Shown: positions 1 to 9,765, counted from the stretch's first letter. The stretch is 30,771 nucleotides of DNA from Larix sibirica (GCA_004151065.3 NWUY0300033186.1:1-30771), one strand, 5' to 3'. Notes: generated by a model from the sequence alone, not told the origin. Numbers and translations are program-made.

Positions 1-857
1 AGGATGGAGTATAGGAATATCCTAACACACTTATGTCCATGTGCGAAGTCTAACATAGATCAAACCACTATGCATGTCCATTGTTGCAGGACCAAATCCG
101 AGAAGAAGATACGTTGAGGTCAGCGCGCCGCCGACCCCTGGGATGTTGATAACGAGGCATACATCATGTGTCTGGAGTCAATCAGATGGTGGAAAAAAGA
201 TTCATCTAATAAAAAAATTAATAATAAAAAAAACATTGCACTAATGCTTGGGCCATTGTCTGCCAAACATTTCATCCCGACGTCGGATTAATGATATGTA
301 GGCGAGATCTTAATGGTATTTGGACATACACATATTTCATGGTTGATGATATTTCATTGTATTTGGATATATTTATTTCATTTTGATATATAAATAGATA
401 GAAAAATTTCAAAATATAATGTTGTCATAAAAAAATTGATTAGAAATATTGTTTGAATTTTTTAACTATCCACCTATATAAATTTATGTTAACTTGTTTT
501 ATTTTGTAAATTTAGTAATTTTTTTTCTATTTTTATATATGGAGTAGTTCCTATATTAATTGTACATATCAAATTAGTTTTTATCATAAATATAAAATTA
601 TTTTTATTTTTGTTTTGTATCTATATTTCACTCACTTATATTATTATTATTATTTTAAAATGATATATTATTATTTATTGTAAATCAATTTTTTAACTAG
701 ATATATGATCATTTAAGTTTTATCCATCCATCCATGTGACAACACCTCTACAATATTGTAGATATGTAGATTTATCACATTTTAATCTAATAATTTGATC
801 ACTTCTAGATATATTTATCTTATTTCATATTATTCAAGTTTTATTTTATTATTAAAA
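1..857. other. AT-rich intergenic DNA, no gene seen
   Basis: No open frame with recognisable protein similarity on either strand. Roughly the first 180 bases are more GC-balanced; from about 200 onward the DNA is very AT-rich with short A/T runs and a TTA-rich patch near 640. I see nothing functional here. Confidence 0.6.
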
Positions 858-1262
858 AACATACAAATATTTCATATAATTCAAAAAAATTATTGAATAA
901 TATGTACAACTAAAATTTGAAAAAAAAAACAAAATAAAACATTAATATCACTTTTCTTTGCTTGAAATCTTATTAAGCATATAAAATCATTGTAATTTGA
1001 TAGTAAACCCAGCGTAAGAAAACTTATGAACATCTTAAAATAGTGTACAGGGCATACATACACAAATATTAAAAATATTTCATATATTCCAAAAAATTAA
1101 TAATATATTATGGAAATTTATGAAAGAAAGGAAAAAAGAGGTGACTTATCATGTTATTCTTCAAACTTAAAAACTTGGAATTTTATTAAACATATAAAAT
1201 CATTATAATTTGATACTAGGCCAAACACAAAAAAAATTATAAGCATCTTTAAACATTATTAG
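858..1262. repeat. Diverged tandem duplication, about 213-bp period
   Basis: Two neighbouring stretches read alike. The part starting CTTGAAATCTTATTAAGCAT at 961 recurs in altered form at 1174, followed in both by a shared ATAAAATCATT..AATTTGATA block. Upstream parts (TTTCATATA..TTC..AAAAAATTA near 870 and 1078) also correspond. The offset is about 213 bp and the copies differ by many substitutions and small indels, so the duplication is old. No coding content. Confidence 0.5.
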
Positions 1263-1299
1263 GTTAAAAGTTTAAATGACATTAGATAAGATACAAATC

Positions 1300-2146
1300 A
1301 TTGAAATTGAAGGATCTACATCATCATCTTTTAATTGGGTAAATTAGTTGCTTGTGGTGACAACCCCCATCCATCTTCATTCTTCTCCTTGGGAAGTTTG
1401 GCCACATCTAAATGGAAAGCAAGATGTATGGTCAATCGAGTGTTGAGTGTTGTACGCATTACAAGGCCAACTTTACCTCCATTACACACCTTCCTATTTG
1501 CACAATGGTAGGTCCTATGTTGGCTTGACCCTTGGTGTGACATTGCTATGATGTCGATCGCCAAAATCTAGAATGTTGTAATGCAAATGTAGGTGGCCTC
1601 ACCCCAATGCTTCAAGAGTTGTAGATGCTCAAGATCCAATGAGTATTCTTCAACTTATGTTTGGATCTACAAAGACAAATTGACCATGTAACATATCATA
1701 CTCCTGAATCTTAAATTTAATTCAATTACTAATCTTCTAAAGATTATATAGAGTTTTCACCTTAAAGACATGTTGGATTACAACAAACCCATCGTATAGA
1801 CTTATTTGTTGTTTAGAAAGTCAACTGAGAATGATTGTAACACTTAGAAAATACTTCGACCCAATTATAGGGAACATGGCCTTACAACAATACCAAAAGA
1901 TATGCTTGAAAGTCTCCAAATGATCACATATAATACTTCGACCCAATTATAGGGAACATGGTCTTACAACAATACCAAAAGATATGCTTGAAAGTCTCCA
2001 AATGATCACATATAACACAAACGAGACATGCCACTCCATCGGTACCTCCATAGACCAACCACACAAAGATGATGTCACGGTATAAATGTCGTCAAGAAGA
2101 TATAAATATAAAAATGTATATTTGAATAATGATTGAATGCATTTAC
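1300..2146 (-). pseudogene. LINE ORF2 3' remnant with zf-RVT zinc finger
   Basis: On the minus strand 1969-2076 reads FVWLVYGG...CLVC...ETFKHIFWYC. This fits the zf-RVT domain found after the reverse transcriptase of plant L1 ORF2 (CX2C at 2017-2028, then HX4C at 1969-1986). The second half of the motif is present twice because of an 82-bp tandem duplication. Below 1850 the frame is broken by stops and no RNase H motif can be read. A 77-codon minus-strand open stretch at 1331-1564 has no recognisable similarity. The piece abuts the left target-site duplication of LINE-1, so it was part of the sequence LINE-1 landed in. The zf-RVT call rests on one motif; the lower boundary is a guess. Confidence 0.4.
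1851..2014. repeat. 82-bp tandem duplication (two units)
   Basis: The unit starting ATACTTCGACCCAATTATAG occurs at 1851-1932 and again at 1933-2014. I see one difference (GGCCTT versus GGTCTT). On the minus strand it duplicates the HX4C half of the LINE zf-RVT motif. 82 is not a multiple of three, so it also shifts the frame. The near identity means it is much younger than the decay of the surrounding LINE remnant. Confidence 0.9.
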
Positions 2147-2164
2147 AAGGACCTTCGTGATGAT
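2147..2164 (+). repeat. 5' target-site duplication of LINE-1
   Basis: AAGGACCTTCGTGATGAT at 2147-2164 is identical, 18 of 18, to 8560-8577. One copy is directly 5' of the LINE body and the other directly 3' of its short A tail, as expected for target-primed reverse transcription. Confidence 0.93.
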
Positions 2165-2489
2165 TATAATGGGGGTCTGGTATCTAGGTGAGAATGGGGA
2201 TGGCGACGATTTTCTGGTTCCATGGGTGGCCTCTTGTTGTTATGGGCTTTGGAGGGTTTGTTTTCTTGGTAAGTTTTTGGTAAATGTTGGTTAAGCTAGG
2301 ATTTTTGTTGCGGTTATTTGGAATCCAGTCGACTTAGTACCAACCAAGAGAAAAAAGTGGGAACACCATTTTGTGTTTTACTGCAGTAATTTTCCTAGCT
2401 CTGGATGGTTCTTTTACCGGTGTGGCCGGTTTCTTTGGTTTTCTTCTTTTTGTCTTTTGGGGTTTGTTTGGTTTTTGATTTTTTTGGGG
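2165..2489 (+). other. 5' leader of LINE-1
   Basis: Begins directly after the 5' target-site duplication with TATAATGGGGGTCTGG and is T/G-rich (TTTGG..TTTTCTTGG runs). No coding signal on the sense strand before the first plausible ORF1 ATG at 2490. Plant L1 elements carry an internal promoter in this region; no specific promoter motif can be named from the sequence. Confidence 0.55.
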
Positions 2490-4194
2490 ATGGGGTTTTC
2501 TGTCCCTTCCTCCATCTCCTCGCCGATGCCTCTTAGTATTGTGGAATGTTCTGGTGGAGACCCATTAGAGGGACAGGTGGGGGTTATTACTAAACCTATT
2601 CTGTATGCTGCCCGGTCAAACCCTAAAGCTACGGTGGAGATTGCATGTTACAAAACTCCCACAACTGTCGGTTAAAAAGAAGACTCTTATCCTGCTCTGG
2701 TGAACCCGGATGCACGTTTTGAGCGAGAGTGTAGGTCGGATCTTGGGGATGCTAGAGATAGGGGTTGGCATTCTGGTGAAGGGGCCAGACGAAGGCACAA
2801 ACTAAGCTGGTGAAGGATCGTCAGGGCAGGTCCCTCCGTACTCTCGGAAGGGATGTTACGTTTGATATGGTTTTATGCCTTTCTAAGCGAGCTCTCTTGG
2901 GGTGCTTTGACTATGTTAAAATGGCTCGTCCGACTCTAATTCGTTGCATGATGACCGGTTGGAAGTCGCCCATAAAATATACTCCTAAGGTTTATGTTTT
3001 GGTTAATGGGCGGTTTTGTTTCCATTTATTAACTGAGGATAGCCTGCGAAAAATTCTGGATCGTTATTGGGTTGTCGATGAAGGCTCGCTGGTGTTTTAC
3101 AGGTTGCATGTGGGTTTTAACTCTTGGAAAGAGAAGATCATTAAAAGACACTTGTGGGTATTATTACCTAGGTTCCCTTGCAATGTTGGTCGTTCTAGGG
3201 TTTTATGTCCATGGAAAATTCCTTGGGTTCATTCTAGTGGAAGAGGTGACTCTAGTGGCAAGTGATAGGAGATTACCTAGAGTGCTGGTGGAGATGGATT
3301 TGGCCGAAGGTTTACCTGTTGAGGTCGAAGTGGTTTGGAATGGAGGTACTTTCATTCAACGGTTGATTATTGGAAGGTTCCGTTTAGGTGTTTTTCCTGT
3401 CATCAGGTGAGTCACACCAGGAATTCGTGTCCAAACAGGGTTTTAATCTCTGAAGATCGGTCAGATGCTTCCTCATCTCTGGGTGACTCCAAAACGTCTA
3501 ATACTTGTATGCATCAAGATATTCCTCTTGATAGATCTTATGCTTTGGAGGCTTTGGGTAAGTTAAAGGATTCCCTCTTTGTTATCTCAAATTTTGTTTC
3601 TCCTTCTGAATTGAAGTGCCTTCTCTTTTCTGATGAGAGTCTTCAGCCGGTTTTGTTGTCCCCTCCCCATACATTGTTTCCTTCATCCAGTACTAGTGAG
3701 GTTCCAGTTTTTGTTGATTTGGGGTTTCCGGTGCTAGAAGGGGGTAACCCATTGTCTAAGCCTGTTGAGTTGATTTCGGGTGGTGGGGGTGTTAGTTCAA
3801 AAACTAGGGCTATAACCCACTCCCTCGTTGTCCCTTTTTGTCGGGAGGACTTTACTGTCAAGCCAGTTCCTCTTTCGCAAACTTCAATGCTTACTCCTTA
3901 TGTTGTTTCCCCCTCCTTGACGGGATTTATGCAAGGGGGGTGTCTAAACCCAAGTTGCTCATTCCTTCCTTTTCTGGTCAACCTTTAGATGATTCCACCC
4001 TTCCTATTTCTTCCTTAAGATCTCAAAATGTGACGGTAAGGAAGAAGAGGGGGAAAAAGGTGGATCAGTTTCCTTCCTATGCCGACAAGTTTGTTAACCC
4101 TAGGCTTGTAGATATTACTCCTCTCATCGCTTCACTTACAACATATTCTTCTTCTGGGGCCCTTGATTTTATGCCCCTTCAAGAGCTTCCTTAA
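2490..4194 (+). pseudogene. LINE-1 ORF1 (DUF4283 / CCHC nucleic-acid-binding protein), degenerate
   Basis: ORF1 of plant L1s encodes the RNA-binding protein that packages the element RNA. ATG at 2490 opens a frame (MGFSVPSSISSP..) lost at a stop about 2673. Coding resumes from 2780 with a DUF4283-like stretch around 2880-3200 (..ALLGCFDYV..., WVLLPRFPC). The frame then moves near 3170-3215 (GKFLGFILVEE..RVLVEMDLAEG) and again near 3340, giving a perfect CX2CX4HX4C zinc knuckle, CFSCHQVSHTRNSC, at 3389-3430. A Ser/Pro-rich C-terminal tail follows. A last frame change falls on the G6 run at 3935-3940, after which the frame closes with TAA at 4192-4194. The knuckle itself is intact. Start codon choice is tentative; the family call is firm. 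Confidence 0.85.
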
Positions 4195-4196
4195 TG
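4192..4196 (+). promoter_or_regulatory. TAATG overlap of ORF1 stop and ORF2 start
   Basis: ORF1 ends in TAA (4192-4194) and the first ORF2 ATG starts at 4194, sharing one A. ORF2 then reads M-L-I-M-S-F-N-I-M-G, matching the start of L1 endonuclease domains (usually S-W-N-I/V-R-G). The same UAAUG arrangement is known from the non-LTR element SART1, where it supports termination-reinitiation. That it works this way here is inference. Confidence 0.6.
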
Positions 4197-4890
4197 CTTA
4201 TTATGTCCTTTAATATCATGGGTTTCTGTAGTCGCCTTAAAAAAAGCAACGTTGAAGCGTCTTGTTCTTTCAGTTAATCCTGTTGTTATTTTGGTTCAAG
4301 AAACAATGACTTCCAGTCTCGATGCTTGTGACACCTTCCTTAAACTTTTCCCGGCTTGGAACATTTGTGGTCTTAATGCGGATGGGACGTTTGGCGGCTT
4401 ACTGGTTGCTTGGAACTCGTCTAAAGCCTCCTTCAAGCCTTATGTTACGGTTGTGGGTATTTTACTTGAAGGAAGCTTTTTAGGTTTGCAGAGACCAATT
4501 AAAGTTCTAAATATTTATGGCCCGTATAATCGTCGTGAAGTTTTCTGGATAATGTGGTTCGTTCGGGTCTTTTAAGCGATCCTCATTTAATCCTTGCAGG
4601 CGAATTAAATTTTACACTTTCTCCCAATGAAGTTTGGGGTTTGGGACATCCTTCAAATCCGCTCTCCGGCTACTTCCATAAGATTTTTGTTGACGCCCTC
4701 TTGGTTGATATAGTGCCTAGTGTTTTAGTTCCAACTTGGTTTAATGGTAGACATGGAAAGGCAGGGTTGTCCAAGAGACTGGATAGGTTCTTCATGGCCG
4801 AAGGTTTATGTCAGGATTGTTTTAGGTTCAGATCGTGGTCATGTGCATCGGGTATCTTGGATCATAAACTGGTTTTTCTTTAGATGGATT
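4194..4890 (+). pseudogene. LINE-1 APE-type endonuclease domain
   Basis: L1 endonuclease nicks the target strand to prime reverse transcription. Visible signatures: S-F-N (Asn at 4212), Q-E-T with the metal-binding Glu at 4300-4302, NIYGPY at about 4510, GELN at 4599-4610, PTWFNGRHG and KRLDRF near 4730-4790, and LDH at 4857-4865. The family consensus at the fourth site is GDFN/GDLN, so the metal-binding Asp is replaced by Glu. The SDH motif keeps Asp and His but has Leu for Ser. Frame changes at 4239-4245 and about 4545 break the domain, followed by TAG at 4881. Confidence 0.85.
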
Positions 4891-5504
4891 TTGAAAAGGG
4901 GGACTTACACTATCCTTTCAAGTTTAATCATACCTGGCTGTAGGAGGCGGCTTTCTGTAGTATGGTTGAGGATAAATGGAAGGGTTACTCTACTAATCTT
5001 TTCCCCTCTGTCACTCAAGTTTTTTTGTTCAAGCTTAAGAGGTTAAAGCATGATGTTCTCCAGTGGGAAAAATCTAAAAAGAAGGAGGATGGAGCGACTC
5101 TCATCCTCATTGAGAGGGAGTTATATGTTTTGTCCAATCTAGTGGATGATGAATTGTTCTCTGAAGAGAGAAGGAACATCTTTTCTGAGTTGTTGGCTTC
5201 TAAACAGAAAATCCCGTTGCAGGAGGAGGAGACTTGGCGGCTAAAAAGCCAAGCTGTGTGGATTCAAAGTGGTGACAAAAATCCAATTTTTTTCCAAAAT
5301 TTTGCCAATCATCGAAGGATCTCTAACTCCATTTGGGACTTGGAAGACCAGAATGGAAACCTTCTTTCGGATTATGACTCTATTAGTTCTAATGTAATTT
5401 CTTATTTCAAAAAGAGCTCTGCGCGGGACAACTCTCTAAGTATTGAAAGCCAATTGCAGGTGATAAAGTTGTTTCCCAGAATGTTCTAAGAAGAAGATGT
5501 ATCT

Positions 5505-6512
5505 TACATTGGCAGGCCTGTTTTTGAAGAGGAAATCATGTATGTTCTTGATATTTTTGCTAGGGATAAGAGCCCGGGCCCTAATGGTTGGCCTACCAAA
5601 TTTTTCCTTCACTTGTTTTATTTGTTGGGTGGTGATTTGGTTAAGATTGTGGAGGAGTCCAGACATCGGGGCTTTATTCCTGAAGATTTGAATGCCACCT
5701 ATTTAGCTTTAATCCCGAAGAAAGACAAGCCCACTTCTTTCAATGATTATAGACTGATTTCTCTGTGTAATTTGGCCTATAAGTTAATTTCTAAAGTTAT
5801 CGCCAACATGATGAAACCTTTTTTGTAAAAAGGGTTATCTCAAGAACAATTTGGTTTTCTTTCTAACATAACGATCTTGTATGCAATAGGGGTCACACAA
5901 GAGTGTCTACACAATATCAAATTGAAGAAAATTCAAGTCTTCATTTTAAAAATGGACTTAATGAAGGCTTATGACAGAGTTGATTGGTCTTATATCAGGC
6001 TTATTTTACTGTAAATTGGCCTTTCTCTAGAGATAATGGATTGGGTGATGGCTTGTGTTAGCAGTGCCAATTTTTCTATCCTCATAAATGGTCATCCCTC
6101 CCCAGTTTTGAAAGGATCCAGGGGACTCAGACAAGGCTGCCTCTTGTCCCCCCTTTTGTTCTTACTGGTTATTGAAGGTCTAAGTCTGTTGATTCACTCA
6201 AAAAAAGGGGAAGGTAATATTCAGGGGGTTAGAGTGGCTTCGCTAGTCCATATTACACATCTTTTGTTTGTGGATGATGTTTTATTGTTTGGTAGAGGTA
6301 CTGCTCAAGAGTGGAAGCAGTATCTGATGTTGATAAGTATTTTTTGTACCACATTTGGTATGGCAGTAAGTCCTACAAAATATGTCTTTCTTTACAACTG
6401 TATTGATCCTTTGGTCGAGCACCATTTATGTGAGCATATCTTTGAGCTTCTGCCCTATCAGATGCACAAGATTGAGGAAGGCTTTAAATACCTCATTTTA
6501 AAAAAAACCTAA
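5505..6512 (+). pseudogene. LINE-1 reverse transcriptase domain
   Basis: Motifs in order: KSPGPNGW (family PGPDG) near 5570, LIPKKDKP and YRLISLCN near 5710-5775, motif A KMDLMKAYDRVDW with its Asp at 5955-5957, SRGLRQGCLLSPLLF (family RQGCPLSP) near 6115-6165, and motif C as FVDD at 6267-6278 (family FADD). All three catalytic Asp residues are therefore still encoded. TAA codons at 5826 and 6012 interrupt the domain and the frame is lost after 6512. The stretch before it (4962-5489) is the usual linker, including WRLKSQAVWIQSGDKNPIFF. Confidence 0.92.
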
Positions 6513-7432
6513 TAGCCATTTGAAATCGGATTGGATGTGGTTAGTTAGAAGGGTTGAGAGGAAAATTAATCACTAGGACTATCGATTTTTATCATTGGGT
6601 GGTAGTTTAGCGCTAATCAACTCCGTTTTGCAAGGTATCTCGGTCTATTGGTCATCTTTAGCTATGGTTCCTAAATCTATCCTGGATCTGGTGAGAAAAA
6701 GAATCCTTTTTCTTTTGTCATAAAATTTAAAGGATTCTAAGTTTCATCTCTCGTCTGGCAAAAACTTTCTCTTCCCAAACATTTAGGAAGATGGGGGATT
6801 AAGCGGATTTTATGGTTCAGTGAGGCCCTTTGAGCTAAATATTTATGGCATGGTTGATTTGGAAAGTCACTTTGGTCACATGTTTTAAGAAGGAAGTATA
6901 TTCAGTTGACCATTATTGCAGATTGGATCAGGCGGCCTTATCTTCAGATAAATTCTTCTATTATTTGGAAGGGGCTCTATAGGAGCTTGAATACTTTAAA
7001 ACAAAGGCTGTGTTGGGATTTAGGATGGGGAGTCCAAATCTACATCGGGTTGGATCCAATTCTTGGCATGGGAGAAATTTTTTCTCTTTCGAGGAATCTT
7101 GTTTCAGGGCCGCATGATAAGAATATTTTTGTCTTATCAAAATTTAAGAAGGTAACTGTGGATGGAGGCATGTTTGCGGGCTGGTTCTCTACTTCAGAAC
7201 TGGGTCTATCTACCTCGCTGGGGGCTGAATGGGATTGTTACGCTTTATCTTATCAGCAGGAATTGTTCTCTCTGACAAACCAGATCAGTTAGTTTGGGAT
7301 TGTCTGAGCACCACTGGGGACATTACGGCCAGGTTGGCCTATTAGTGCATTCTTTCGAATAATGGCAACTGCACGAAGGATTTATTTTCTTGTTTTTGGA
7401 AATGGAAGGTACTGGTCAAGATAATATGCTTT

Positions 7433-8317
7433 TTGTGGCTCTGCTTGAAAAATCGGGTGCTTACGTGGGATAACTCGCTAAGCAGAGGGTTTATTGGGCC
7501 AGGGGTTTGTCCCCTGTGTAGAAGGGCCAATGGATCGGTCTATCATCTGTTAGTTAATTTCTCGTTCACAGCTGAAGTTTGGGCCAGGGCGACTGTTGTC
7601 CCGAACACAAATTTTGTCTGGTGCTCTAATTCTCTGCTGGAGTGTATTCAGATGTGGTTGAAACATAATTGGAGGTTTAAGGAACTCCCTCTGTTCATTT
7701 CTTGGGAGATATGGAAGAGTAGAAATGCACTAATTTTTGAAGACCAGTTTTCTTCTCCTTCACTTGTTTGTTCCCGAGCAATTAGTCACTTTCTTGAGTT
7801 TTGTTCTCTTTCTGTTGAGCCAAAAAGGAGGTTAATTAAAAGCCCTTTGTTGAATTGGTCTCTACCAGTGGGATTTTTTGATGGAGTCAATAAAAACAAT
7901 TTAGGTGGGGCTGACATCCTCCTACATATAAATTGTGGTCATATTTGCAAACTATGGATGTCTACAAGTTTGGGTTCCAATAACAAAGCAAAACTTTTGG
8001 CTTGTTGGGGGCTCTTGTGGTTCGCAAGATAGAAAGGGATTCGGAATCTGTAAGTAGCTGGATATTCAAAGCTTATTATTGGATGGGAAAATGGTTTACT
8101 TCACCTCTCATCTCTGCACTTGGAAGCGTGGAAATGCAGAATCCTTGAGTTGAAGAACTCTTTCTCCTCTTTACACTTCTGCCACATTTACAGAGAATTC
8201 AACAGGGAGGCGGATTTGTTATCAAAGGAGGCGGTGGGGTATTTTAATGGCATGATTTTTTTTGAAGAATGTGTTGATAATATTATTATTGAGAAAGGTT
8301 TTCACACCTTCTTCTAG
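7433..8317 (+). pseudogene. LINE-1 zf-RVT and RNase H domains
   Basis: The frame opens with LTWDNSLSRGFIGPGVCPLC, the zf-RVT zinc finger; CX2C is at 7508-7519, but the last Cys of HX5C is Phe. The linker contains WEIWKSRNALIF. RNase H follows from about 7855: FFDG keeps the first catalytic Asp (7880), the NNKAK motif has Lys (7991-7993) where the family has the catalytic Glu, and GYS has Tyr (8063-8065) where the family has Asp (GDS). The C-terminal READ..LSKEA motif at about 8204-8230 keeps its Asp. Two of four catalytic positions are lost, so the RNase H would be inactive even without the stops at 8030 and 8051. Confidence 0.88.
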
Positions 8318-8559
8318 TCCAATCGTCTAGATCTTATGTTTTGGATGTTAGATGTGAATATTCTTGTATGTATTGGCCCTTGGGGCCTCTTTTTGGGGTT
8401 GATGGAGCTAGGGAATGTTTTGGTTTGTAAGCTAAGTTTCAGCTGTGAAGCTTCCATCATTTCATTAGACAAGTTAATGTTTTGTATGGCTTGGTCAGTA
8501 TGATGTAACTTTTATTCTATGAGGAATAACAAGTTACCTTTTTTTTTCTACGTGAAAAA
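8318..8559 (+). other. 3' untranslated region and short A tail of LINE-1
   Basis: Runs from the ORF2 stop to the 3' target-site duplication. It ends with a T9 tract (8539-8547), CTACGTG and only six or seven A residues. No AATAAA close to the end. A tail this short is common in old or plant LINE insertions. Confidence 0.75.
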
Positions 8560-8561
8560 AA
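8541..8561 (+). other. Perfect T-tract/A-tail hairpin at the 3' end of LINE-1
   Basis: TTTTTTTC (8541-8548), loop TACGT (8549-8553), GAAAAAAA (8554-8561) gives an 8-bp perfect stem. The last two A residues overlap the target-site duplication. Some LINE families use a 3'-terminal stem-loop for RT recognition; whether this one has a role is unknown, and an A/T stem can arise by chance from a T tract beside an A tail. Confidence 0.45.
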
Positions 8562-8577
8562 GGACCTTCGTGATGAT
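8560..8577 (+). repeat. 3' target-site duplication of LINE-1
   Basis: Identical over 18 bases to 2147-2164 and preceded by the A tail. Flanks diverge immediately beyond it (TATAATGG after the 5' copy, ATACACAT after the 3' copy). Confidence 0.93.
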
Positions 8578-8690
8578 ATACACATTAATAAGTGATGAGG
8601 TAAAAATTTATAACGCTTAGTGTTTTATTATTATTTAAAGTGGTGTTTTACACCTATTTTATGTATTGTGATTACATTGCCTACGTGTAG
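8578..8690. other. AT-rich spacer between LINE-1 and the Ty3/gypsy remnant
   Basis: May belong to the 3' end of the minus-strand Ty3/gypsy element (polypurine tract or LTR edge), but no clear LTR end or tract can be fixed. Confidence 0.35.
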
Positions 8691-8869
8691 AAAATATTTT
8701 TCCTCCAAGTGAAATGGTAAGGATAGATGTGGTTGTTTATACCTTGATACATCTTCTTCATATCAATTCTTTCAGTTGATGAAGTAGACGGTAATTGTTA
8801 TGGATTAGAGCCATTTTTATGGGTTGTTAGGACACCTCATGGTTCTAGAATGATCTCACCTTCTTAATC

Positions 8870-9330
8870 AAGCTTAAGGAATTTAATTTTACATGCCGTT
8901 GATGTCCTATCATCTTCTTTATACATTAAACTTGAAAGACATTAGGAATGTGGCTCTTGCTTGGTACTTCCAATGCATACACTATTGGACTAATATTTTT
9001 AATGTTTTGCTATGGACCATTAGAATTGGGGCAAATTTGTCCTTTCCTTGATGCTTATGAAATGGTTGTTTGTAAGTGAGAAGTCTTAGAAACACCCCTC
9101 ATCTTGTTCAAACTTCCTTTTGGATCTATGCTAACATGCTTGTTGCTTCATTTGATTATGTGTGTTTTATGAGGTTTTCTTCAAGCATATGTTTTATGAG
9201 GTTTTCTTCAAGCATATGTGCAATCTTTTGGTTCTCTTCAAGATGGATTTTCACCACTAGAACCTTAATATCTGCTAGTGCAAGGTCTTTAAGTTGTTGG
9301 TTCATATCCATATAGGTCTTCAAAAGGTGT
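8870..9330 (-). pseudogene. Ty3/gypsy integrase C-terminal region
   Basis: Minus-strand pieces match the tail after the integrase core: QQLKDLALADIKVL...LEENL near 9190-9305, GVFLRLLTYKQ near 9065-9100 (family VGDWVFLRLQPYKQ), then NISPIVYALEVPSKSHIPNV and FQV near 8930-9000 (family I..VAYKLELP....IHNVFHVS). Several stops interrupt it. An exact 27-bp tandem duplication adds nine codons in the helical linker. Confidence 0.78.
9165..9218. repeat. Exact 27-bp tandem duplication
   Basis: 9165-9191 and 9192-9218 are identical. On the minus strand the unit encodes nine residues (MLEENLIKH) of the gypsy integrase linker, so the duplication kept frame locally. Perfect identity suggests a recent slippage event in an old pseudogene. 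Confidence 0.9.
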
Positions 9331-9439
9331 CATCATGGTCAATGTATATGTTGAACTATACTACCATTTGACAAGATGTAACAATTGGACCCATATGCCT
9401 CGCTTGTCTTAGTGAAACAATGAAGATTATATGATTCTA

Positions 9440-9765
9440 ATCATTTATTGACATTGTTTGTCCACCCTCCTATTGATGGATGATAAGCATAACTAATATT
9501 TAGGGCTATTCCCTTTTGTTTGCAAAATTCCTTCCAAAAATTCCTTTTGAGTTTTACATCTTTATCGTTAACTATGATATTAGGATAACCATGTAGTTTG
9601 TAAATAGTTTACAGAAGTTGTCTGTAATTGGTCTAGTTGTATATGTTTTCTTAATGGCCAAAGTGGGCATATTTTGTAATTGGTCAATTGTTACAAAAGT
9701 TGTCTTTTCCTTCAAATAAGGACAATCCTTCTATGAAATCATAGAGATTTCTTCTTATTTTCTAT
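9440..9765 (-). pseudogene. Ty3/gypsy integrase core, catalytically dead
   Basis: Integrase joins element cDNA to the host chromosome with a DDE triad. YDFIEGL near 9722-9743 keeps the first Asp (9738-9740; family MDFIEGLP). TTFVTIDQL near 9690-9715 matches FVVVDRL, and IVNDKDV near 9555-9575 keeps the second Asp (family IVSDRD). AYHPSIGGWTNNVNK near 9445-9490 matches AYHPQTDGQTERVN but has Asn at 9456-9458 for the catalytic Glu. At least one frameshift lies between the first two blocks, and a stop follows NNVNK. Confidence 0.87.

Larger units (their letters stand above)
4194..8317 (+). pseudogene. LINE-1 ORF2 (endonuclease-RT-RNase H polyprotein), degenerate
   Basis: ORF2 nicks the target, reverse-transcribes the element RNA and in this clade carries RNase H. 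All domains are present in order. The frame starts at 4194, slips in the A7 run 4239-4245, slips back near 4545, then stays in one frame to about 6512. In-frame stops are TAG 4881, TAG 4941, TAA 5487, TAA 5826, TAA 6012 and, near the end, TAG 8030 and TAA 8051. Between 6513 and 7432 several frame changes occur, but the post-RT block is readable: ..RRVERKI.. then LSLGGSLALINSVLQGI near 6590-6640. From 7433 one frame runs to the natural end, TAG at 8315-8317. Some stops sit where a Gln codon would fit, compatible with C-to-T change of methylated DNA; that is inference. Confidence 0.9.
2165..8559 (+). mobile_element. LINE-1: full-length plant L1-type retrotransposon, defective
   Basis: About 6.4 kb between perfect 18-bp direct repeats. 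Order: 5' leader, ORF1 (DUF4283, CCHC knuckle), ORF2 (APE endonuclease, reverse transcriptase, zf-RVT, RNase H), 3' untranslated region, short A tail. This is the architecture of the plant L1 clade that carries RNase H. Both ORFs are broken: ORF1 by at least three frame changes, ORF2 by at least seven in-frame stops plus frameshifts. Several catalytic residues are also changed, so the element cannot act on its own. It lies between a minus-strand LINE remnant and a minus-strand Ty3/gypsy remnant and is probably the younger insertion. Element boundaries are secure; exact indel positions are approximate. Confidence 0.93.

Noticed and set aside
3643-3861. 72-codon minus-strand open frame
   Set aside because: Antisense shadow of the Ser/Pro-rich part of LINE-1 ORF1.
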